Assembly: GCA_021014945.1 (NCBI GenBank)
Contig: MU266664.1
Coordinates: forward strand, 1 to 24,917
DNA: 24,917 nucleotides
Source of the DNA: Leucogyrophana mollusca
Taxonomy: Eukaryota; Basidiomycota; Agaricomycetes; Boletales
Direction: 5' to 3'
Position 1 is the first letter of the stretch. Each line of letters starts with the position of its first letter. The notes under the pieces are model-generated. The model was given only the letters and a program-made list of their open reading frames with translations, made no database searches and had not been told where the DNA came from. Made by a program: the position numbers and the translations under genes. Below, piece after piece: positions 1 through 8,997 of the stretch.

Positions 1-296
1 CACAAGGGCGTGCGAGGGTGCGCGAGAGCACAGGAGAGCTGTTAGGGCGTGTTAGAAGATCGGACAATCAAATGAGTGAAGATACATACATGTGCAACTG
101 ACCGGGACACGAGGGCGTCCTACATAAATTATGTATTGGAGTGTAGAGGGTCGGCGAGGCACTGTAGAGGTCTGCTCGAGGAATCGAGGAGGAATCGGAG
201 GAGAAATCGATCTAATTTTGGTATCAGGCACCGAAGGATCGCTGGAGGTTGGTCTCACAGACCAATTTCCCATAACATAAAAACCCGATCTCTTAG
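1..296. other. Left edge, no assignable gene; GA-rich imperfect repeat
   Basis: The preceding part of the Nudix gene would be expected here, but no frame shows the N-terminal family domain. Bases 181-212 hold an imperfect short direct repeat (GAATCGAGGAG-like units), which explains the Arg/Glu-rich look of translations in this stretch. A plausible intron runs from 248 (GTTGGT) to 296 (TCTTAG) and opens the first recognisable Nudix exon. The coding status of 1-247 is unresolved. Confidence 0.4.
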
Positions 297-1263
297 ACCG
301 TTATTGGGTCCGAGAAGTGCTGCCTAAGGTGTCATCGCCCGTATGATCCCCGTGCGGGGGATGCAGATGGGGGCAACTATGCCTTCGATCTCGAGCGTAG
401 TGCCTGTGCTCTCTTTGGCGTTGTCACTTATGGCGTGCACATGACTATCTATCGAGATGACGATGACGGTGTGAAGATATGGGTTCCAACCCGTGCACTG
501 ACGAAGCAGACGTGAGTCCCTTGCCACGATTGGCATCCGTATGGTATAATGAACAATTATAAACGCGTTTTGCCCCGCAGATGGCCTGGATACCTGGACA
601 ACAGTGTCGCTGGCGGTCTCCCTAGTGGAATGGGCCCATTCGAGAGTATTGTGAAGGAGTCCATGGAGGAAGCCAGTATCGAGGCACAAATCGTCGAGAA
701 GCATGCAAAGAGTGTGGGCTCAATTTCTTATTTCTTCAGGTGGGCATCAGACCGCGTCCTTGATACGGTCGCTCTCATACAATTGGTTCCAAAGAAATGC
801 GAGGGGCTGGCTGCAGCCTGAAGTTGAGTCAGTGCTACCGTTTTATAGCTTGTCGGACTACGTTTCGAGCTAACGCATGCGCCTTCAAGATATCTGTACG
901 ACCTCAGAATCCCTTCTGGTGTTGACCAGAGCCCCTTCCAACCCAAGCCTCTGGACGGGGAGGTCGAATCTTTCGATGTGAGTTGATGATTCGCCTTCTC
1001 ATCCCCCCAATCTTGCTCATTCATCGCAAAGTTGCTGCCCCTGGACTCTGTTATTTCCAAGATGCGAAGTGGGTTATTCAAAGCGAACTGCGCGCTAGGT
1101 ATGACTTGCCTACACAGTCCTGATATACTTTACTCACCGTGGATTTAATGCAGCGCTCATCGATTTTCTCATTCGCCATGGACATTTGACACCTGATAAC
1201 GACCCTCACTTTATGGAGATAATCACCAGATTGCATGGATCATTCCAATATGACCAGTGGTAG
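297..1263 (+). CDS. Nudix hydrolase, C-terminal part (DUF4743 + Nudix; thiamine-pyrophosphokinase-related type)
   Basis: Exons 297-511, 581-739, 804-827, 890-977, 1032-1098 and 1154-1263 join in phase to 220 codons plus a TAG stop. The product matches the fungal/plant Nudix group that carries DUF4743 before the Nudix domain (Tnr3 C-terminal part, plant NUDT20/24). The segment around ERSACALFGVVTYGVHMT is the end of DUF4743. The Nudix box follows around visible residues 83-104 (AGGLPSGMGPFE, then KESMEEAS), with Lys in place of the usual Arg and Ser in place of the usual Gly. C-terminal family landmarks are YLYDLRIP, DGEVESF and LIDFLIRHGHLTPDN. Proteins of this group hydrolyse nucleoside-diphosphate-type substrates, and some act on damaged thiamine diphosphates; the substrate here is inferred only. 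The N-terminal 100 or more residues and the start codon were not found. The segment expected to read like WRNELYPVY is poorly conserved, so the gene may be incomplete or eroded at its 5' end. Confidence 0.8.
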
Positions 1264-1631
1264 AAATGCTGCACAATCAACTATATCCCAATAACTGTCT
1301 GGAATAAGACAGCCTCGACACCGATGTACAGTAAAAGTCTTGTGTGTACTCGTTTGTAGGAATAGGTCGAGATAGACTCCGCTTTGTAAAATGTAAAAAA
1401 AACATCAGTCCCGCCACCACCGAGCGACCTGCCGACACTTGGACAGTTGGACTGGAGCTTACTGTATACTTGCACCCTCGGCTATCATTGACCCGGGCCC
1501 GGTTCTCCTTGGGTTATGTCTGACGCCTCTTACTCATCCAGTACATACTTATCCTTGGTTCCTTGCACATTCTGGACTCCCTTCTTATCAAAAGGTTTGC
1601 CTGGCATTTACAGGCCAGCTATTCTTTCGCC
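1264..1631. other. Intergenic region, Nudix 3' end to VWA8 promoter
   Basis: No conserved coding signal was found on either strand. An A-rich tract (AATGTAAAAAAAACATC) lies near 1388-1405. The last 100 bases are pyrimidine-rich, as is common just upstream of fungal start codons. The frame leading into the VWA8 start is open back to about 1563, but it has no ATG before 1632. Confidence 0.4.
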
Positions 1632-4600
1632 ATGACCTCGAAACGCCGGCTCGGCCACGTCGCTCAATCACTGACTTCGCCTCGCCCTTCGATCGGGACG
1701 TTGAAACTCGGCGGAATAGAGTACCAAGTACCAGCAGCTCTCGCGCCTTCACGTCTGCCGCACTGTGCTGAAGAGGGTTTACTGGACACAGCGCATCCCT
1801 TTAATGTCGACAACTTGCATTTCATGCTGCAGAAGTACATTCTGGGTCAGGATCTGTTCTTAGTATCTCAACCGGGTCCGTATGCTCGGCGATTAGCAAT
1901 GACCTTTGCAAGGTGTGTTTACGATATTCGCCACGCAGGAACATCTCTTGATTCCAGCTGAATTCTCGTCCATGTAGTATCATAAACGCCGAATATGAAT
2001 ACATTGCACTTCACCGAGATGTAGGTGAAACAGAGCTGAAGCAAGGCAGAGAAATTAGAAGCGGAGGCAATCTAGTCTATGTCGACAGTGCAGCTGTGCG
2101 TGCCGCGAAGCATGGTCGCCTACTCATCCTCGAAGGAATAGAGAAAGCTGAGCGAGGTATAATGCCTGTAAGACGCTCCCTTGCAACTGTAATGCACCGC
2201 CTCTATTTTGTCTCTGAGTATATTTCGCAACGCAGGTGCTCAACAATCTACTGGAAAATCGTGAGATGTGATTGGCTTTCAACCCTGTCGAGAATATTGT
2301 GGCATACTGAGCTGAGGGGATGTTTCAAGGAACCTGGATGATGGGTCACATATCGTACACCCGCAAAAGTATGCGCAACTGGAAGCGGAATCATCGGGCC
2401 TTGCAAGTGGGAAGGTTTTCATACCTGCCCATAGCGGTTTTCGTGTCATTGCGATTGCCGCTCCCGTTCCTCCTTATCCCGGCTACCCTTTAGACCCCCC
2501 TTTCCGCAGCCGCTTTCAGGCTCGCTTTATCGATCCTGTTGGCGCCCTGCTGGCGCTTCCTAACTCGTCGTCAACTGCAACGACCACCCCATCATTACTA
2601 TTTCAGAAGATTCGCGACATCATCCTCTCAACTCAGTACGCAGCCGAAACCCGGCATTCTCTAGAGTCAGTCTCTAAGTCTGCCTTGCCTCCTTTCCCAC
2701 AAACTGCATTGGCAAAACTGAAGTCTCTCACTGAAAAATTTCGTCCTCCGGCAGTAGTTTCTCCTGGGCAACTTGCGCGACTATTCCTTGCACTTCACCC
2801 TGCCTTGTCGCATGCTCCATTCCAGGCATGGGCAATGCTCAGCCGGCAAACTGAAGAAGCTGGGCTTGGCGAGCTTGGGTCCCCAGCGGCGTCCGGGCCA
2901 CTAGAAGAATTGGGATTATTTGGCTACAGGATCGCTAAAATCGACAGAATAGGAGAATGGACTGTCCGTCTCACTTTCAACGGCCCACCCGGAGCTGCTT
3001 CTGTCACCATAGATGCCCCAGCGGGCAGGAACCCGATCCGTGTCTTTCCATTCGAGGGAAAAACAGAGTTTCACGCAACGAAGCGCTTTATGGGGCAGCT
3101 AGCATGCCTTCTACAGGTGCATGCGCTCGGGTGGGATATTTCTCTCATCCCCCCTACGTTGCCCTCTACTGCGTCATCCTCGACTTCAACCCTTGTGAGG
3201 GTGTTCGGTGAAATCCTTGGCTATGACGTGGAGGCAATACACATGTACAAGGAACTCGGAGGACGCGAGATGGTGATGAGGCGAAGAATCGAGGCCGGCG
3301 GGGCGACATCTTGGCAGCCTAGGTATGTATGGAGCTATCGCTTAGAGAAAAAGCACTGATGTTGGTCACCATTATAGCCCACTCATTGATGGCGCTTGGA
3401 ACGGAAGGTTGGTGCATCTCGACGGCTTCGACGTTACCGGGGCGACAGGCGGATCCTTGGCGCGGTTTATGCAGGATAGGGAGATCGAGCTCTGGGAAAG
3501 CAAGCGCATAGTAGCTGAGGCTTCTGACGGAGAAGTAAGTGCTGTGATTCATTATCTCCTTCTCCGCTAACGTCGTACTAGGCATCCACAGGCCAGCTCT
3601 CCATTGCGCATCGCTCTCTGCGAATAATCAGCACGGCATCGAAGTCTTTGCCACTGAAAGACTGGCTCTCTGACGAGCATGCCAATATGTTCTTTCCTAT
3701 CCCCTGTCAACCTATGGACGAAGCAGAAGAGAATGATAACCTCCTCGAGACTGGGTGTCCTCCAGCCATTGCTCACTCTCTGCTCGCTTTCGCGGGACTG
3801 TACAGGTCGAGTCTCACCAGAGACGAGGTGCAAAGGAACCGAAAGCTCGGGACAAGGGCTCTTGCTCGGATGGCTAAGCTTTTTGCAAAGTTTCCACGAA
3901 GCGAAAACCTGCACGCAGTTCTAAGTAGGGCGCTACTCGCAGAGTTTCTTCCAGCTGTGGAAAAGATAAATCTGAACACTCTACTTCTGGAGAGTGGGAT
4001 CCAGAAAGCGCCACCTGTTGTAAGTCACACTGTGGAGCAGAAAATTATATTTTGACTGAATCGGATGTTCTGCAGTTCAACCCGCCCCCAGTGGTGGAGG
4101 GAGACAAACTTGTCTTTCCTAAGTCCAGCAGCAGCAGCTCCGACCAGGGTTTCGAACTCACGTCGATCCCGCTGTTCGATGCGAACCATGACCGGGAGGG
4201 CGCGGCCTCCCACGTGCCACACATGGAACATTTTTACGATAATAGCTTGCAGACGGGTCTTATGCGTGACCTCGCGATTGACATTGAAGTGCTAGGCGAG
4301 CATGTCGTTCTTCTCGGAAATCAGGTCAGTGATATGTGCTGACTAGTTAGTTGATCGCGAGTTGATTATTTGACACAGGGAGTTGGAAAGAATAAGATCG
4401 TCGATAGGTGCGTCTTTATACTCTAAGAATTTCACACAGACTGAGGAGGCTTGTTGCTAGGCTGTGCCAGGTAAAGATATCTTTCCACATGTGCCATCGA
4501 AGCTACTAACACGCCGATGGAGCTGCTTGGCCGCCCACGGGAATACATACAGCTTCATCGGGATACCACCGTTAACCAGCTAATGTTCACCACCTCTCTA

Positions 4601-7157
4601 GAGGGTGGCATGATTAAGTATACAGATTCTCCTCTTCTTCGCGCAATTGCCTATGGTCGTGTCATTCTTGTCGATGAAGCAGATAAGGCTCCAGAACATG
4701 TCGTTGCAATTTTCCGAAGTCTCGCTGGCCAGAGTGAAATGACTCTCTCGGATGGCCGCCGAGTGCGCGCTGTGGGCGAGCGACCAGATGATATCGTGGT
4801 ACACCCAAACTTCCGCCTTGTACTTCTCGCAAATCGCCCCGGTTATCGTGAGTACATGAAACAGCAGCTCGGCCATCGCACTCACAAAACCTGTCCACTA
4901 GCATTCTTGGGTAATCACTTCCTGCAGGTCCTCGGGGATAATTTCAGTTGGTAAGGCGTCTCCACCGGTGCACAAGATATGTTTTCACGATAAATATGAG
5001 TAGCCATTCGGTTACGAATCCTGACCAAGATTCAGAGCGCAAGCTTCTCTCTCAGATGGCACCTGAGGTTGACCAGGACACGCTGTTGCGTTTGGTTGGC
5101 GCCTTCCACGATCTGCGAAAGGGATATGAAAGTGGCACACTTACTTATCCTTACTCTCTGAGAGGTCTCTTTCCCGTTGATCATAGGTCCCAGCGGGCTG
5201 ATTTCTTTCGAGCAGAGTTAATCAACCTCGTTCGCCACATGAGTGCTTATCCCACCGACTCACTTGGAACAGCTCTTAGAAATGTCTTCGACTTCGATAT
5301 CTACAAGCCAGACACAATCGACAAGCTGGCCGATATCCTCCGCCACCACGGGTTCGTACCTCGAGGCTTGTGGAGAACCAATGATAATGACCTTGACAAT
5401 AGCCTGGAAGCCGGTAACCTGGGTTTGGATGCCGCCCGCGAGGCGACCGAGAAGAAGATTCTGGATCTCAAATTTGACCCGACCGGCTCGACTGAATTAA
5501 ATGCGCCCAAAGAAGGCGAACACGATGCCAAGAATGACCCCCACGTCGGCGGGAACAGATGGGCCGGTGGTGTGAATGCTACTGTCTGGTGTATGACGAC
5601 TCTTTCTAAACGGTTAAAATGCAGACTGGTGGTAGAGACACGGCGGGTTCGGGAGGAAGAGGTGGATATAAGCGTCTTCAGAAAGGACACAATATTCACC
5701 AGGTAAGGATTCGTCATGGACAGCTGTGCGCGGACGAATACTGAAGATAGAGAAAGGTCTCGGATCAACTAAAGAGTGAAGTGCCGGACCATATCAAGAA
5801 GCGAGCCAAGGAAATGGCTCGTGAGGAACTGCTCAGCCGGTTGGAGGAGCTCAACATGAGTGTCTTAGACGCTGCAGGGTATGGAGAGCTCTTGACTGGT
5901 GTGCAGGCTCACATTGCATCGCTGCATGATATGCTGGAACGTGCGTGAGACTGGTTGCTGTGCTGCGGTCGCATTTAACCATCCTTATAGACCTTGCTGC
6001 AAAGGAGGAAGAACGAGTCTGGATCAAGCGCCAGACTGACGGTGAGCTTGACGATGGCCGCTTAACGGAGGGCCTTACAGGAGAGCAGTCCGTCTACAAA
6101 CGTCGCGGCATGGAGAAACCAGAACTCGGCCGACCGCAGATAAAGTTAGCCTGAGCCATTTTATGTTATTGGTTCTGACTGATATTCACTTTTCAGGCCG
6201 AAGAGAGTGAGGTTCATCTTTGATATCAGTGGATCAATGCATGTCGTCTATCTATACCTAAAACACAATTATCTCATAAACTTTGATCATAGGTATCGAT
6301 TCCAATACGACGGTCGATTGAAACGAAGTCTGGAAACGGGTATGTATGTGTGCACCGACTTCTGCACTTTTCTTACGCGAAAGCATAGCTGTGATGCTCA
6401 TGGAGTCATTCGGGCGCTTGTCTAGGAAAGACAAGTACAGCTGGGACGTGAGCGCGAACCTCTAATATACTTTGATCGGGCTGATCCCTATGACAATAGA
6501 TGTATGGTCATGTAAGTTGCCCGTTCCCGCTGGCGTGCTTACTACCTGACGGCTTGCCGGTGTTTCAAGTCCGGAGACGAACCCCTGATCCCACTGGTTG
6601 ATACGGACAAGTACCCGGTCAATGTACGCGATCGCTGGAAAGTGATTGAAAAGATGAACCTCGTGACGCAGTATGCCTTCTCTGGCGACTACACAGGTAA
6701 CTTGTCGAGCCGTTCAATAGTTATTGTGTGCCTGAATATCACTTACACGCCAGTGGAAGCCATCGAGAAAGGCGTTACAGAGGTGGCAAAGTTTGACGCT
6801 GGTAGGCCGTCGTGCATTTTCTCTGCAAAGCCGGCACCGCCTCACCATTCTGCAGACGACTGGTTCGTCATCGCCATAACGGATGCGAACTTCGGGCGAT
6901 ACCAAATCACCCCTGAGGAAGTTAAGCGCGTAATGCTGCGAGACCCAAAGGTACATACAGCTTTGATTTGTATCGGCGACGGAGCCGAAGTTCCCTGGTG
7001 CGTGACGATAGCTATTCGGTGACCAAGATTGATCGAGCCTGACCTTTTGGCTGCCAGGATAACAAAAGAACTTCCAGGGCGGGCATTCCGAGTGTCTAAC
7101 ACAGCAGATATACCAGTAGTCCTTAGGAGTATACTGTCTACTATGATAGACCGTTAG
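1632..7157 (+). CDS. VWA8: VWA8-type protein: two dynein/midasin-like AAA modules plus C-terminal VWA domain
   Basis: Exons: 1632-1912, 1978-2167, 2236-2267, 2330-3322, 3378-3534, 3582-4019, 4076-4324, 4379-4407, 4461-4470, 4523-4847, 4902-4950, 5004-5164, 5216-5571, 5625-5702, 5757-5940, 5991-6144, 6197-6238, 6293-6339, 6389-6447, 6500-6511, 6570-6696, 6754-6801, 6856-6997, 7058-7157. They total 4263 nt, 1420 aa. The first AAA module has a degenerate P-loop (QPGPYARR, about residue 80) and a Walker-B-like LLILEG (141-147). The second has an intact Walker A (GNQGVGKNK, K784), Walker B (VILVDEADKAP, D844/E845) and a sensor Asn in LANRPG (about 896-900). The linker PHVGGNRWAGG-TGGRDTAGSGG and the LDDGRLTEGLTGEQS block are family hallmarks. 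The VWA domain has MIDAS DISGS (1238-1242), plus SGDYT and TDANFGRY. Animal VWA8 is a mitochondrial matrix-side ATPase of unclear role. Here the first 29 residues lack acids and carry K/R, consistent with a mitochondrial presequence (inference). The animal central region of several hundred residues between the AAA and VWA parts is absent. Confidence 0.93.
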
Positions 7158-7478
7158 CTTAGCATTTTTCCTCGTGTACAGCGGATATCAACCAGCAGGA
7201 GTATCAGAAAATTTCTTGAATAAGAATATGCGTGTCTGTTCCAGCGTTAAGCGCTCACAAAGAGTGGGGCGCTAAGCGCTAAGCACCTGTGCTTATTCCG
7301 TCACCCCGAAGTTCACGTGGCTCAGTCGCACCGTTTCACCAGCGGTTCACCGACAGCAAGTTGTAAGGCAATCCAAGCCAAATTATTAACACTAACTCCT
7401 TCCTGTTTTCTTTAGCTCGAAGAAATTTATACCGCACGCTGCGGTAATCAGACCTTCCCCCCCATAAACGATTTCACA
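7158..7478. promoter_or_regulatory. VWA8-VPS26 intergenic region with AGCGCT repeats and a CACGTG site
   Basis: This 321-bp gap must hold the VWA8 3' end and the VPS26 promoter. AAGCGCT occurs at 7249-7255 and 7274-7280, with GGCGCT at 7268-7273. The stretch 7251-7271 can fold as a small hairpin (GCGCTCAC against GTGGGGCGC around AAAGA). A palindromic E-box CACGTG lies at 7314-7319, 160 bp before the VPS26 ATG. In fungi CACGTG is the classical target of bHLH factors; that these sites are used is inference. Confidence 0.4.
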
Positions 7479-8734
7479 ATGGCCTACTTCTTTGCTTCCC
7501 CGGTCGATGTGGACGTCAAACTTGAGGGTGAGGAGCTGCGGAAGCAGGTAGAAATGAAAGCGGAGAAGGAGAAGGTGGTTTCGTGTCCAGTCTACTATGA
7601 CGGAGACTCAGTGGGGGGCCAGGTAAGTCATCTTGCCATCCTGTTATGTTCCCTGCAAACTAATCCTTTCTCAGGTAACGATACGCGTCCGCGATGGCAA
7701 GAGAATGGCCCACGACGGCATCAAGGTCGAATTTGTGGGGAGCATTGGTATGTCAGGCGATGTCCCCTTCCGCCTCAGGAACTGAACTCTAGCAGAGCTC
7801 TTCTATGATCGGGGTCACCACCATGAATTCCTGTCATTATCTCAGGAACTTGCGGCACCAGGTGAACTGCGCCAAGCTCAAACGTTTGACTTTCAGTTCA
7901 AGAATGTTGAGAAGCAGTTTGAGAGTTATCAGGGCATCAATGTCAAGCTGAGGTGCGTGGTGACGTCGTTCTCGTTCTGCTTTAAACTCATGCATCTCCT
8001 GGTAGATATTTTGTTCGGGTAACCATGTCACGAAGAATCGCCGACGTGACGAAAGAGAAGGATCTGTGGGTGCACTCATATCGCATGCCTCCGGACAGTA
8101 ACAACTCGATTAAAATGGAAGTTGGCATCGAAGATTGCCTGCATATCGAGTTCGAATATAACAAATCCAAGTGCGCAGAACCCACGTCTTGAAGCTGTCC
8201 GGAGTTAAAGCTAATGGGAATCCAGATATCACCTCAAAGACGTTATTGTGGGCAAGATATACTTCTTGCTCGTGCGAATAAAGATCAAGCACATGGAACT
8301 ATCTATTATACGACGCGAAACCACTGGCTCACCGCCGAACCAGTACAATGAAAGCGAAACCATTACAAAGTTCGAAATCATGGATGGCGCCCCGGTGCGA
8401 GGTGAGTGCTCTTACTATGGCACCCAAAATACTGGCTTGACAATTCACCGCAGGAGAAACCATACCCATCCGGCTATTCCTTGGTGGCTTTGATCTGACG
8501 CCAACTTTCCGTGACGTAAACAAGAAGTTCAGCACGCGTTACTATCTGAATCTCGTCCTCATCGATGAAGAGAACCGGCGGTACTTCAAGCAGCAGGTGG
8601 GTTTAGACATTGTTATGGTCAACTGCTCTTTGCTTATACTCAACCATCTAGGAAATTACGATATTTAGGATACCAGAGGTAAGTTCGATGTCAAATATCC
8701 TGTCGCTCTACCCAACATTTGCCCTCAGAACTAG
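7479..8734 (+). CDS. VPS26: Vacuolar protein sorting-associated protein 26, retromer subunit
   Basis: Exons 7479-7622, 7675-7747, 7796-7952, 8006-8170, 8226-8401, 8454-8596, 8652-8678 and 8729-8734 join to 891 nt, 296 aa. The product is collinear with VPS26 over its full length, with landmarks KVSCPVYYDGDSVGGQV-like at 32-49, [64 protein letters not shown] and ETIPIRLFLGGFDLTPTFRDVNKKFS...YYLNLVLIDEENRRYFKQQEI. The fold is arrestin-like. VPS26 pairs with VPS35 and VPS29 in the endosomal retromer, which recycles cargo from endosomes to the Golgi. The length is slightly short for the family because the tail after RIPE is almost absent. The last exon is only six bases, Asn plus the stop. If the last intron were retained, the frame would stay open for 54 codons to TAG at 8841 and would encode a hydrophobic stretch. 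Confidence 0.96.
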
Positions 8735-8997
8735 CCACAATGTGCGAGGCCTCATGTTTAGTGTATATCTATATTTTATTGCGGTGGCTGCTGCTGCACA
8801 CGACGGTGTGCTTGGGGTTTCGACCCCCCACAGGCCAAGATAGGATTGGAAGTTACTCAATACTCATCGCGTCGAAATATTGCGGCGGTGGAAGCGTCTT
8901 TTGCCGCAGTCACGTTTTGATCTTGTTCAAGATGGTCAATTCCAGCTGCTACATATGTCAAGACCACAATTACGCTAATACAACAGGGTGGGGCTAT
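8735..8997. other. Convergent 3' intergenic region, VPS26 to membrane-protein gene
   Basis: The two flanking genes end tail to tail with 263 bp between stop codons. I see no conserved coding signal. The region contains a GCTGCTGCTGC run near 8788-8798 and a short GC inverted repeat (GGGG...CCCCCC) near 8814-8830. It probably holds both polyadenylation sites. Confidence 0.4.

Noticed and set aside
1563..1631. Upstream extension of VWA8 that would give a longer N-terminus
   Set aside because: The frame is open but its first codon is TTG; the first real ATG is at 1632.
8810..8832. T-arm-like sequence (GGGGTTTCGACCCCCC) suggesting a tRNA
   Set aside because: No matching acceptor, D-arm or anticodon arm could be placed within tRNA distance, and the loop does not fit the TTCRA consensus.
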